A DNA stretch of 8,689 bases from Desulfuromonadaceae bacterium (GCA_021107335.1 JAIOSZ010000088.1:1-8689), one strand, 5' to 3'. Positions 1 to 7,105 are shown, counted from the stretch's first letter. Notes: generated by a model not told the origin, from the letters alone. Numbers and translations: made by a program.

Positions 1-1260
1 CGCCAGCAGGGAAAGTATAAATCCATCCTTGTCGGTAGACCACACACTGCCGTCTTTGCGCAGAAAAGAGGCGCCGGCGCTTTCTTCGCCGCCGAAGCCG
101 TAAGAGCCGTCCGCCAGGCCGTCGACGAACCATTTGAATCCCACCGGGACCTCCGAAAGGCTGCGTCCCAAGTCGGCCGCGACGCGATCGATCATCGAAG
201 AGGAGACCAGGGTCTTGACCACGGCGGCGTCCTTGCACCATCCAGGACGGTGGCTGAAAAGGTAATTGATGGCCACGGCCAGATAGTGGTTGGGATTCAT
301 CAGCCCGGCCGATGGAGTGACGATGCCATGACGATCGAAGTCGGGGTCGCTGCCAAAGGCAATGTCATATTGGTCCTTGAGCTTGATTAACCCTGCCATG
401 GCATGGGTGGAGGAGCAGTCCATACGGACCTTGCCGTCCTTATCGACACACATAAAACTGAAGGTGGGGTCGGGGTAGCCGTTAATCAGTTCGATATCGA
501 GGCCGTACTTTTCCGCGATGGGCTTCCAGAACCCGAGACCGGAGCCGCCCAACGCATCTGCGGCCATATGCAGACCAGCATTTTTGATCGCTTGCATATC
601 AACGACATTGCTGAGGTCATCGACGTAAGGGGTGATATAGTCGTAAGGCACCGTTGTAGGGGCGGCCAGCACTCGCTCATAGGAGAGGCGCTTGACCCCC
701 TTCAGGTCTTGGTGCAGATAACGATTGGCCTGGTCGGCGATGGTCGAGGTGATAGCGGTGTCGGCCGGGCCGCCGTTGGTCGGGTTGTATTTGATACCGC
801 CGTTATCCGGGGGGTTGTGAGATGGGGTGATGACAATCCCGTCGGCCAGCTGTTTGTTCCTGCCCCGATTGTGAGTGAGGATGGCGCGGGAAATGACCGG
901 CGTAGGGGTATATTCAAAATCCTTGGCGATGCGCACCTCGACACCATTGGCTGCTAATACTTCCAGGGCGGTGGCGTGGGCCGCTTCCGAAAGGGCGTGG
1001 GTATCCATCCCCAGAAAAAGAGGCCCGTCGGTTCCTGCTCTTTTGCGGTAGTCGCAGATCGCCTGCACGATGGCGAGGATATGAGCCTCGTTAAAGGTGC
1101 CTTTTGCCGAAGAACCTCGGTGCCCCGAAGTACCGAAAGACACTAAGTTTGTTGTGTCGCTGAGATTTGGGTGCCGGGTATAGTAATCGCTGATAAGCCT
1201 GGGGATATTGGCGAGAATCGATTTCGGTGCCGGCTGACCTGCCAAGGGATGAAACGTCAT
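1..1260 (-). CDS. pgm: Phosphoglucomutase, alpha-D-glucose specific (3'-truncated by window edge)
   Basis: Interconverts glucose-1-phosphate and glucose-6-phosphate in the cytoplasm, linking glycolysis to glycogen and nucleotide-sugar synthesis. I translated the open frame from the ATG at 1260: 420 codons run without a stop to base 1. The E. coli-type enzyme has about 546 residues, so roughly the last 125 lie outside the window. Visible motifs are the N-terminal FGTSGHRG (42-49), the catalytic phosphoserine loop TPSHNPP with Ser147, the Mg-binding loop DPDFDR (305-310) and the sugar-binding GEESAG (391-396). All key residues are intact. Sequence and length place it with the bacterial Pgm family of E. 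coli type rather than with ManB/AlgC or GlmM. The start is supported by AAGGAG at 1269-1274, 8 nt upstream. It lies downstream of glmS on the same strand, but a terminator and its own promoter separate them. Confidence 0.96.
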   Translation of the reverse strand, partial: MTFHPLAGQPAPKSILANIPRLISDYYTRHPNLSDTTNLVSFGTSGHRGSSAKGTFNEAHILAIVQAICDYRKRAGTDGPLFLGMDTHALSEAAHATALEVLAANGVEVRIAKDFEYTPTPVISRAILTHNRGRNKQLADGIVITPSHNPPDNGGIKYNPTNGGPADTAITSTIADQANRYLHQDLKGVKRLSYERVLAAPTTVPYDYITPYVDDLSNVVDMQAIKNAGLHMAADALGGSGLGFWKPIAEKYGLDIELINGYPDPTFSFMCVDKDGKVRMDCSSTHAMAGLIKLKDQYDIAFGSDPDFDRHGIVTPSAGLMNPNHYLAVAINYLFSHRPGWCKDAAVVKTLVSSSMIDRVAADLGRSLSEVPVGFKWFVDGLADGSYGFGGEESAGASFLRKDGSVWSTDKDGFILSLLA

Positions 1261-1323
1261 GCTGCACTCTCCTTAAAAGTAATAACTGATTATCGATGGG
1301 CGCCCTTGCCCATTCAGCTAGAG

Positions 1324-1351
1324 ATGTTAACGGCCTTAAGGACACTGTCAA
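1324..1351 (-). promoter_or_regulatory. Candidate sigma-70 promoter of pgm
   Basis: On the minus strand a perfect -35 TTGACA (1351-1346) is followed after 16 bp by TAACAT (1329-1324), a 4/6 match to the -10 consensus. Transcription would begin near 1317, giving a leader of about 57 nt. That leader contains a small hairpin, ATGGGC/GCCCAT (1296-1313), and the AAGGAG ribosome binding site. Position between the glmS terminator and pgm fits a separate pgm transcript. Inferred from sequence only. Confidence 0.55.
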
Positions 1352-1449
1352 GCGAGGTTAAGGATATCTACCCTGATAAAAAACGGAAGAACCCGACCAA
1401 TCTAGGTGCCGCCCCCTCACAGGCCACGAATTAAGAAGCCGACTGGCAA

Positions 1450-1490
1450 AACAAGAGCCTCCAAGTCATAGCGACCTGAAGGCTCTCGTT
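1450..1490 (-). terminator. Long hairpin terminator downstream of glmS
   Basis: The arms 1450-1467 and 1473-1490 pair over 18 positions, including a few G-T wobbles, around a 5-nt loop (1468-1472). Read on the minus strand the hairpin ends in GTTTTG, so the U-tract is short and partly paired. It begins about 60 nt after the glmS stop codon and before the pgm promoter, which fits transcription termination of the glmU-glmS unit. The modest U-tract leaves open a role as an mRNA 3'-end stabiliser. Confidence 0.75.
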
Positions 1491-1551
1491 ATTCCCGATT
1501 TACATTTCAACACATTCCTGATGATTCAGTCCTGTACGGGCATACATCAGC

Positions 1552-3381
1552 CTATTCCACCGTCACACTCTTGGCCAGGTTGCGGGGCTGGTCGACATCG
1601 GTGCCCTTGAAGACCGCCACGTAATAGGCCAAAAGCTGCATGGGGATGGACATGAGCACCGGAGCCAATTCATCGATGATGTCCGGTACGGTAATCAGGG
1701 CATCGACCGTACCAAGGAGGTGCTGCTGCCCTTCCGTCACCACAGCAATGACACGGCCATCACGGGCCCGCACCTCTTCGAGGTTAGAAACAACCTTTTC
1801 CAGGGTGGCGTTATGGGGGCAGAGGAAAACCACCGGCAACTGCTCGTCGATGAGAGCAATGGGGCCGTGCTTCATTTCGCCGGCCGGGTAGCCTTCGGCA
1901 TGAATGTAGGAGATTTCCTTGAGCTTGAGCGCCCCCTCCAGAGCAATGGGATACTGATTGCCCCGGCCCAGATAGAGGAAGTCGCTGGCGTTCATAAAGG
2001 TCTTGGCAATGGCCTCAATCTGCTCGTCCAGTTCCAATACCTCTTCGATTTTACGCGGCAAGGTCAGCAAAGCATCGGTGAGCTCGATGCAGCGTTCGGC
2101 GTCAAGGGCACCGCGCGCTCGGCCAAGCCGCAAAGCGAGCAGGTAGAGGGCCACCAGCTGAGTGGTGAAAGCCTTGGTCGAGGCGACGCCGATCTCAGGC
2201 CCGGCGTGGGTATAGATGACCCCGTCGCTCTCCCGGGCGATGGACGATTCGACCACATTGCAGATGGCCACGGCCTTGCCGCCCTTGCTTCGTGCTTCGC
2301 GAAGAGCCGCCAGGGTATCGGCGGTTTCGCCACTCTGGCTGATAAGAATGGTTAGGGTGCGGTCGGTGACCAACGGATCGCGATAGCGAAATTCACTGGC
2401 GATATCGACCTCAACAGGCACCCGAGCCAGTTTTTCGATGAGAAACTTGCCGGTCAGGGCGGCATGCCAGGACGTACCGCAAGCCACGATATACAGGCGG
2501 TCAAACTGACGTAACTGCTCGTCGTCGAGCTGCAAGCCCTCAAGGTAGACGTCGCTATGTCCGTCCTTAACCCGGCCAGCCACCGTATCGACAATGGCCC
2601 GTGGTTGCTCGTAGATCTCCTTAAGCATGAAGTGGCGGTAGCCACCCTTTTCTGCCATCAGCGGGCTCCAGGTGATGGTCTTGGCGGTCTTGGCCACGGG
2701 CGTGCCGGCCAAGTCGCTGAAGCGAAGGTCACCGTCGTGATAGACGACCATCTCCCCCTCTTCGAGAAAGATCATCTCCCGCGTATGGGAGAGCATAGCC
2801 GGGATATCGGAGGCGACAAAAAACTCGCCCTGGCCCTGACCGACCACCAGCGGCGAGCCGAGTTTAGCGGCGATCATCTTGTCCGGTTCGGCTTCGCAGA
2901 TTATGGCCACCGCATAGGCACCACGGACCTGACTCAGGGCCTGGCGCACCGCGGCTTCAAAATCGCCGCATTGACGCAAATGCGCATCGATCAGGTGGGC
3001 GATGATCTCGGTATCGGTTTCGGAGCTGAACTCATGGCCCTGGGCTATCAGCCGGGCCTTGAGTTCGAGATAGTTTTCGATGATGCCGTTGTGCACCACA
3101 GCCACCTGGCCGGAGCGGTGGGGATGGGCATTGGTCTCCGAAGGACGGCCATGGGTTGCCCAGCGAGTGTGGCCGATGCCCCGCACCCCTGTCAGGGGAT
3201 TCTGAGCGAGTAAGTTTTCAAGTTCAGCCAACTTGCCCTTAGCGCGGCGAATCTCAATCTTGCCACCATTGAGAATGGCGATGCCGGCCGAGTCGTAACC
3301 ACGGTATTCCAGCCGCCGCAGACCGTCGATAATAATGGGCGTGGCCTGCTGTGGGCCGAAATATCCTACGATACCGCACAT
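1552..3381 (-). CDS. glmS: Glutamine--fructose-6-phosphate aminotransferase (isomerizing)
   Basis: Makes glucosamine-6-phosphate from fructose-6-phosphate and glutamine, the first committed step to UDP-GlcNAc for peptidoglycan and LPS. The open frame extends upstream to 3450, but the true start is the ATG at 3381. It gives MCGIVGYFG, in which Cys2 becomes the N-terminal nucleophile after Met removal, and it is preceded by AGGAG. The product then has 609 residues, the same as the E. coli enzyme. The class II glutaminase domain (about 1-240) shows GHTRWATHG (70-78), HNGIIEN (97-103) and SETDTE (120-125). Two SIS domains follow with CGTSWHA (301-307), SQSGET (348-353) and STKAFTTQ (401-408). The isomerase residues Glu489, His505 and Lys604 are present, as is the conserved C-terminal tail LAKSVTVE. 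It lies downstream of glmU, probably in one transcript, with an inverted-repeat element in the gap. No glmS ribozyme is recognised upstream. Confidence 0.98.
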   Translation of the reverse strand: MCGIVGYFGPQQATPIIIDGLRRLEYRGYDSAGIAILNGGKIEIRRAKGKLAELENLLAQNPLTGVRGIGHTRWATHGRPSETNAHPHRSGQVAVVHNGIIENYLELKARLIAQGHEFSSETDTEIIAHLIDAHLRQCGDFEAAVRQALSQVRGAYAVAIICEAEPDKMIAAKLGSPLVVGQGQGEFFVASDIPAMLSHTREMIFLEEGEMVVYHDGDLRFSDLAGTPVAKTAKTITWSPLMAEKGGYRHFMLKEIYEQPRAIVDTVAGRVKDGHSDVYLEGLQLDDEQLRQFDRLYIVACGTSWHAALTGKFLIEKLARVPVEVDIASEFRYRDPLVTDRTLTILISQSGETADTLAALREARSKGGKAVAICNVVESSIARESDGVIYTHAGPEIGVASTKAFTTQLVALYLLALRLGRARGALDAERCIELTDALLTLPRKIEEVLELDEQIEAIAKTFMNASDFLYLGRGNQYPIALEGALKLKEISYIHAEGYPAGEMKHGPIALIDEQLPVVFLCPHNATLEKVVSNLEEVRARDGRVIAVVTEGQQHLLGTVDALITVPDIIDELAPVLMSIPMQLLAYYVAVFKGTDVDQPRNLAKSVTVE

Positions 3382-3390
3382 AAGCGTGTC

Positions 3391-3397
3391 TTCTCCT
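3391..3397 (-). promoter_or_regulatory. Ribosome binding site that fixes the glmS start
   Basis: The minus strand reads AGGAGAA here, 9 nt before the ATG at 3381. The in-frame upstream ATG at 3450 would add 23 residues ahead of the catalytic cysteine, which must be N-terminal in this family, so that longer start is rejected. Confidence 0.85.
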
Positions 3398-3455
3398 GAA
3401 CTGTAAAAGGGCTCAAGCCATAGCTGACCTGGGCCGCTGACAAATAACAACTATG

Positions 3456-3598
3456 TGATGCACTCGCAAAAACTTGCAAGAGGGCTAATCAAAAAGTTGG
3501 TCCTACAAGGCTTGGGGTTATTCAGGGATTCCAAGTATACATCTAGTATATCGTGGTCCTGAAAAAACGCCGTATGCGGACTTTTTGCGACGCCATCA
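3456..3598. repeat. MITE-like element with imperfect inverted terminal repeats between glmU and glmS
   Basis: The left end (3456-3477) begins TGATGCACTCGCAAAAACTT. The right end read on the minus strand (3598-3576) begins TGATGGCGTCGCAAAAAGTC. They share TGATG, then TCGCAAAAA in the same register, with about 15 of 19 positions identical. The 143-bp interval has no credible coding frame, contains short internal inverted repeats (such as CTTGG/CCAAG and TATAC/GTATA), and shows no evident target-site duplication. The right end overlaps the glmU stop: the TGA of TGATG is the stop codon. Sequences of this type recur, to my recollection, in Desulfuromonadales genomes, but that could not be checked here. 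It could instead be a REP-like RNA structure in the glmU-glmS message. Confidence 0.55.
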
Positions 3599-4981
3599 TT
3601 TTTTCTTCTTCTGCTTGCGCAGGACCCAGCCTTCAATGGTCTTTTGCGGGCTGCGAGACAGGGCCAGGGAATCGGCCGGCACATCCTTGGTGATTGTTGA
3701 ACCGGCTCCGACCAGACTGTTACGGCCGATGCGCACCGGCGCCACGAACTGGGTATCACTGCCGACAAAAACATCGTCTTCGATGATGGTCTTGTGCTTG
3801 TTGATCCCGTCGTAATTGCAGGTGATGGTACCACAGCCGATATTGACCCGGGCTCCCAGCTCGGCATCGCCGATATAGGTCAGGTGGCTAGCCTTGGAGC
3901 CTTCACCGATATAGGCTTTTTTGGTCTCGACAAAATTGCCGACCTTATTATGACCGGCGAGGACCGTACCGGGCCGCAAATGAGCCATGGGACCGACATC
4001 GCTGTGGGCACCAACCTGGGACCCTTCGAGGACCGAACCGGTCTTGAGTCGCACTTGATCACCCACCTGGCAATTTTCAACAGTGACCTGGGGCTCGATG
4101 ACACAATCCTGACCGATGCGAGTCGCACCCCAGAGACAAACACCGGGATGAATGATCGTATCGGTACCGACTTCAACCTGTTCGTCGATATACGTTGCCG
4201 CCGGATCGACCAGGGTGACTCCACCCAACATGTGTCGTTCATTGATGCGCTGCCGCATAAGAGTAGCCGCCTCGGCCAACTGTACCCGGCTGTTAATACC
4301 CATGGCTTCAGCGGGATCATCCATCACCAGAGCCCGCACCTTACGGCCGTCCGCCCGCAACCTAGCCAGCACATCGGTCAGATAATATTCACCCTGAGCA
4401 TTGTTGCAACCCAAACCGCTCAGGATTTCAAAAACCAGGGGAGCTTCGAAAATATAGATGCCGGTATTAATTTCTCGAATAGTCCGCTGCTCGTCCGTCG
4501 CGTCCTTTTCTTCGACAATACCCAACACCTCGCTACCATCCCGCAATATACGGCCGTAACCGAAGGGATCACCCATGGTAGCAGTCAGCACGGTGGCCGC
4601 CGCCCCCTCGCTGCAATGATAGTCGAGTAACTGCTGCAGAGTCTCCTGACGCAGCAGCGGTACGTCACCGCAAAGCAACAGCAGAGAACCGGAAAAGTCA
4701 GCCAACGCCGGCCGAGCGCTCAGCAAAGCATGGCCGGTACCAAGCTGTTGTTCTTGCACGGCAAAATCAACCTTCTGGTCGGCTAGACACTTCCTGACCT
4801 CTTCACCGCCATGACCAACCACCAGCACCGTCGGTTGGCAACCAAGACGAGCAGCCTGCTGCACCGGATATTGCACCATCGGCTGACCGTTGAGTTCATG
4901 CAGCACCTTGGGCAGTGCCGATTTCATACGGGTTCCCTTACCGGCCGCCAACACTACAGCGGCGAGTCCCTTTGCATCCAT
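3596..4981 (-). CDS. glmU: Bifunctional N-acetylglucosamine-1-phosphate uridyltransferase / glucosamine-1-phosphate acetyltransferase
   Basis: Acetylates glucosamine-1-phosphate with acetyl-CoA and then transfers UMP from UTP, giving UDP-GlcNAc in the cytoplasm. The product has 461 residues, close to the 456 of E. coli. The N-terminal nucleotidyltransferase domain (about 1-230) shows LAAGKGTRM (11-19), Lys25 in the PKVLH motif, QLGTGHA (79-85) and the metal-binding Asp106 in CGDVPL. The C-terminal left-handed beta-helix has hexapeptide repeats, HLRPGT, NFVETKKAYIG, and the acetyltransferase histidine at about 366 in SKASHLTY, followed by CGTITCNYDG. The start at 4981 is supported by AAGGAG at 4987-4992, 5 nt upstream. 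The C-terminus is a lysine-rich tail (KQKKKK) ending exactly at the inverted-repeat element. Family members often end in basic residues, so this is not clearly a truncation. It is followed by glmS on the same strand. Confidence 0.98.
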   Translation of the reverse strand: MDAKGLAAVVLAAGKGTRMKSALPKVLHELNGQPMVQYPVQQAARLGCQPTVLVVGHGGEEVRKCLADQKVDFAVQEQQLGTGHALLSARPALADFSGSLLLLCGDVPLLRQETLQQLLDYHCSEGAAATVLTATMGDPFGYGRILRDGSEVLGIVEEKDATDEQRTIREINTGIYIFEAPLVFEILSGLGCNNAQGEYYLTDVLARLRADGRKVRALVMDDPAEAMGINSRVQLAEAATLMRQRINERHMLGGVTLVDPAATYIDEQVEVGTDTIIHPGVCLWGATRIGQDCVIEPQVTVENCQVGDQVRLKTGSVLEGSQVGAHSDVGPMAHLRPGTVLAGHNKVGNFVETKKAYIGEGSKASHLTYIGDAELGARVNIGCGTITCNYDGINKHKTIIEDDVFVGSDTQFVAPVRIGRNSLVGAGSTITKDVPADSLALSRSPQKTIEGWVLRKQKKKK

Positions 4982-5015
4982 AGCTTCTCCTTCCTTAGAA
5001 AAACTTCAACAGCAA

Positions 5016-5044
5016 ATTATCCCGAAAAGCCCGGCCCTAGTCAA
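5016..5044 (-). promoter_or_regulatory. Strong sigma-70 promoter of glmU(-glmS)
   Basis: The minus strand carries TTGACT (5044-5039), a 17-bp spacer, and GATAAT (5021-5016), each matching consensus at 5 of 6 positions. An A-tract (5057-5051), which could serve as an UP element, lies just upstream of the -35 box within a small inverted repeat, ACCGA/TCGGT (5046-5061). Transcription would start near 5009, about 28 nt before the glmU start codon. Confidence 0.75.
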
Positions 5045-5102
5045 GACCGATTTTTTTCGGTTAAATGCCAGCCATTTGCCCCTAGGAAAAGAACGCGCTT
5101 TG

Positions 5103-5124
5103 TTTTAGAATCACGATTCTAAAA
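5103..5124. promoter_or_regulatory. Perfect interrupted palindrome, candidate operator upstream of the MXAN_5187-like gene
   Basis: Two perfect 10-bp arms, TTTTAGAATC (5103-5112) and GATTCTAAAA (5115-5124), flank the dinucleotide AC. The palindrome touches the AAGGAG ribosome binding site (5124-5129) of the gene at 5138 and contains a possible -10 hexamer, TAGAAT (5106-5111), although no good -35 is seen 16-18 bp upstream. This placement suits a repressor operator. The spacing does not match a 7-1-7 Fur/PerR box or a classic FNR site, and I cannot name the regulator. Confidence 0.5.
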
Positions 5125-5137
5125 AGGAGAGTCTTCT

Positions 5138-5614
5138 ATGCCAGAACGCCAGATTCTACTTAGCGCCCTGGATAGTATCGGGGCAGATTTACGGGAATTG
5201 GAAATTCTCTACGAACGGTATTTTTCCGGAATGGAAAAACGGGAACCGCTACGTCAACGGGAAGAGTTACAAAAGCGTCTGCGCCAGTTCATCAACCGGC
5301 GCATCATGAAGACCGACCTGCGCTTTCGCTACGAAAGCCTGGCGGCCCGCTACCACACCTATATCGGCCACTGGGACCGGATTCTGCGGTTAATGGACGA
5401 AGGGCGCTACGAGCGTCACACCGGCAGTAAGCGCCCTGCCCCCATGCTCGATCAAGGCAAGACCCATCCGAAAAACGACAATGAAGCGACCTACCAGCAA
5501 ATGCTCAAAGCCCACCAAGAATGCGCCCTGGGTCAGCCGGCACCGAGTCGCAAGCAATTCAACGCTTACCTCGCCAAACAACGGTCCTCGTTGGCAGAAA
5601 AGTTCGGCAGTTAG
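5138..5614 (+). CDS. Small protein resembling the MXAN_5187 C-terminal domain family, function unknown
   Basis: A 158-residue charged, largely helical cytoplasmic protein with no signal peptide, membrane segment or cysteine-rich site. Residues 16-90 contain a pattern I associate with the delta-proteobacterial MXAN_5187 C-terminal family: LYERYFSGMEKREPL near 24-38, then RFRYESLAARYHTYIGHWDRIL near 62-84 with its run of aromatic and arginine residues, then a MDEGRYERH-type segment. In larger relatives this region follows other domains; here it stands nearly alone, followed by a polar linker and a C-terminal helical stretch (about 118-155, with QFNAYLAKQ). The family has no function known to me. 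The start is supported by AAGGAG at 5124-5129, 8 nt upstream. It is divergent from glmU across a 156-bp promoter region and convergent with the thioredoxin-fold gene. The family assignment is from memory of the motif. Confidence 0.8.
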   Translation: MPERQILLSALDSIGADLRELEILYERYFSGMEKREPLRQREELQKRLRQFINRRIMKTDLRFRYESLAARYHTYIGHWDRILRLMDEGRYERHTGSKRPAPMLDQGKTHPKNDNEATYQQMLKAHQECALGQPAPSRKQFNAYLAKQRSSLAEKFGS

Positions 5615-5723
5615 GATATAGAGTTCCGTGTCGTTACCGACAAGGGCAGACCGAAGATCACAGCCCGTCCAAAAAAATCCTCTTCCACGAACTGAAAGCA
5701 ACCGCCGCGCCGCCGATTATCTC

Positions 5724-5999
5724 TTATGCAACCTCTTTTTCGCGTTCTTGATAGCGTGGCCGCTCACAGATAAACGCTTTGATTTCAAGAACTTCAGGAA
5801 TTCGTCCAGCCACCCGTAGCAGATCATCGACCAGCAGGGCCGGCGAGACATAGACCCTATTGTCAATCATCTTGCGCACATCGCGATAGAGATGAACCTC
5901 CGCCTTGACCCCCAGTTGCGACAGAGCATCACGCACATTACCCAGGGTCTTTTCACAGATTTCGCTACATTCCGGCTTGCAGATGATATCGATACGCAT
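5724..5999 (-). CDS. Small thioredoxin-fold protein
   Basis: A 91-residue cytoplasmic protein without a signal peptide. It starts with a beta-strand (MRIDIIC) leading to cysteines at 7, 11 and 15, spaced CxxxCxxxC, followed by an amphipathic helix. The segment VSPALLVDDLLRVAGRIP (51-68) has the layout of the thioredoxin cis-proline (Pro53) and the following hairpin. A further cysteine is at 78 (ICERP). The canonical CxxC redox pair is absent, so a classical dithiol-disulfide activity is doubtful; metal or cluster binding, or a non-canonical redox role, are possible. The length matches the minimal thioredoxin-like or glutaredoxin-like proteins. The start at 5999 has GGAGG at 6005-6009, 5 nt upstream. 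It is a single gene with its own promoter, and its 3' end faces the MXAN_5187-like gene. The fold assignment is by pattern only. Confidence 0.75.
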   Translation of the reverse strand: MRIDIICKPECSEICEKTLGNVRDALSQLGVKAEVHLYRDVRKMIDNRVYVSPALLVDDLLRVAGRIPEVLEIKAFICERPRYQEREKEVA

Positions 6000-6060
6000 A
6001 ACGTCCTCCGGCTCTCTGCGGGAACTGCTATTGCCAACGAATGATGACCTTTTTTGTTAT

Positions 6061-6088
6061 ATTATACTCACCCTATCAGGTTTCACAA
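6061..6088 (-). promoter_or_regulatory. Sigma-70 promoter of the thioredoxin-fold gene
   Basis: The minus strand has TTGTGA (6088-6083), a 16-bp spacer and a perfect TATAAT (6066-6061). Transcription would begin near 6054, giving a leader of about 55 nt before the start codon at 5999. The flanking sequence is AT-rich. It lies after the terminator of the upstream regulator gene, so the gene is probably transcribed alone. Confidence 0.65.
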
Positions 6089-6153
6089 CAATTTTTCAAC
6101 ATCGCAGCACTTTTTCGCCTAGGAGGCTGCCGGACTAACGAGCCTAAACGACA

Positions 6154-6179
6154 ATAGCCGCCCATAAAAGGGCGGCTAT
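6154..6179 (-). terminator. Hairpin terminator of the MshEN-REC gene
   Basis: A perfect 10-bp GC-rich stem, ATAGCCGCCC (6154-6163) with GGGCGGCTAT (6170-6179), encloses a 6-nt loop. It begins about 35 nt after the stop of the regulator gene. The minus-strand sequence after the stem, TGTCGTTT, is only a weak U-tract, so termination may be incomplete. The stem itself is very stable and no plus-strand gene reads into it. Confidence 0.75.
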
Positions 6180-6213
6180 CGAGTTCTTATATTAGTATGT
6201 ATAGGGGGAGGGC

Positions 6214-7065
6214 TCAGGGCACCGGTAGGCGATCGGCACCGCAAGTGATTTTCAAGGCCCGCTTGACTCGAGCCATAAGGCGAACCAAATTGGCCGGCTT
6301 GGCTACAAAATCAAAAAAGCCCATCTCCAACAAGCGAGCCTCTTCATCCGGCGAAGCCTTGATCGACAGAGCTATCACCGGTATATCCCGGGTCCCGCTG
6401 TTGGACTGCAACACACGGAAGAACTCGATGCCGCTCATGCCGGTCATGCCAGGATCCACCAGAATCAGATGCGGACGTTCCTTGAGCACTGCCTTAAGAG
6501 CCGCCGATCCGCTGTCGAACTGGACACTACGCAAGCCTTCTTTTTTCAGGTTACCCTGAAAAGCGGCACGCCACAGCTCCTGATCGTCCACTACCATGAC
6601 GGTCAATTCCTCGGCCAACTTACCCTCGACGACCTTGATGTAGTGCTTGCGAATAGCGTCCTGCACTTCATGGGGGGTAGTCAGAAGAGGCACCACGCGC
6701 ATGCCGGTTTGAAAGGAGACGTTGTCAAGGGTCTCTAGATCGAGAGGATTGGTGATGGCCAGATAAAGAGCCTTTCCTTCCGCCTTAAGGGGGAAGATGC
6801 CCTTTTCAAGTGCCGTATCGCAATCAATCAGACCAAGCACGTCTTCAGGGAAGGGGTGCTTGCTGATATTGCTGACCGTCTTGCAGTTGAACTGCCGGGC
6901 CAAAATCAGCACCACATCCCGATCGCTGATGATGCCCATTTCCTCTAGAACTTCACCAAGCCGCATGTCCGAGATCTTCTGCTTCTCCAGCGCCTTGCTC
7001 AAAGTGATCTCGTCGAGCACCTTTGCATCTACCAGAATTTCACCAAACCGTTTGCGTCGTGGCAT
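6214..7065 (-). CDS. Response regulator with N-terminal MshEN (GspE/PilB N-terminal) c-di-GMP-type domain
   Basis: A 283-residue soluble protein with two domains. Residues 1-147 match the MshEN / type II secretion ATPase N-terminal domain. Two 24-residue motifs, 6-29 (RFGEIL...ALEKQ) and 35-58 (RLGEVL...LARQ), are separated by exactly five residues, the known c-di-GMP-binding geometry. The usual glycine at the tenth position is Lys15 in the first motif and Gly44 in the second. The middle part (about 87-145) includes LYLAITNPLDLETLD and a VPLLTTP segment typical of the domain. Residues 154-271 form a receiver domain with the acidic pair Asp160/Asp161, phospho-acceptor Asp204, Ser234 and Lys256 in AKP. 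No ATPase or DNA-binding output domain follows. It probably senses c-di-GMP and phosphorylation together and acts through protein contacts; partners are unknown. The ribosome binding site is AGGGAAGA, moderate. It lies 88 bp downstream of clpB without a clear terminator between. Confidence 0.88.
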   Translation of the reverse strand: MPRRKRFGEILVDAKVLDEITLSKALEKQKISDMRLGEVLEEMGIISDRDVVLILARQFNCKTVSNISKHPFPEDVLGLIDCDTALEKGIFPLKAEGKALYLAITNPLDLETLDNVSFQTGMRVVPLLTTPHEVQDAIRKHYIKVVEGKLAEELTVMVVDDQELWRAAFQGNLKKEGLRSVQFDSGSAALKAVLKERPHLILVDPGMTGMSGIEFFRVLQSNSGTRDIPVIALSIKASPDEEARLLEMGFFDFVAKPANLVRLMARVKRALKITCGADRLPVP

Positions 7066-7105
7066 CGTATTCTTCCCTAAAGATTAGTACTTTCAGTTCT
7101 TGGCG

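Noticed and set aside
403..957. Plus-strand open frame of 184 codons opposite pgm
   Set aside because: It is antisense to a clear phosphoglucomutase with all catalytic motifs, so it is a shadow frame of GC-rich coding sequence.
1720..3213. Two long plus-strand frames (211 and 218 codons) opposite glmS
   Set aside because: They lie wholly within glmS, whose reading frame and active-site residues are certain.
3382..3595. glmS ribozyme or riboswitch upstream of glmS
   Set aside because: That ribozyme is known from Gram-positive bacteria; I see no recognisable core here, and the segment is explained by the inverted-repeat element.
3451..3867. Open frame of 138 codons on the minus strand across the glmU-glmS gap
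   Set aside because: It overlaps the 3' end of glmU in another frame and the inverted-repeat element; the protein has no recognisable features and no good ribosome binding site.
3794..4630. Plus-strand open frame of 278 codons opposite glmU
   Set aside because: It is antisense to the full-length glmU; the translation shows no known domain and mirrors the hexapeptide repeats.
5631..5644. TGTCG/CGACA hairpin after the plus-strand gene
   Set aside because: The stem has only five pairs with no following T-run; chance is likely.
5671..5698. Possible terminator after the thioredoxin-fold gene (minus strand, seven T at 5677-5671)
   Set aside because: The only stem is 5 bp with a wobble and is separated from the T-run by 4 nt; too weak to call.
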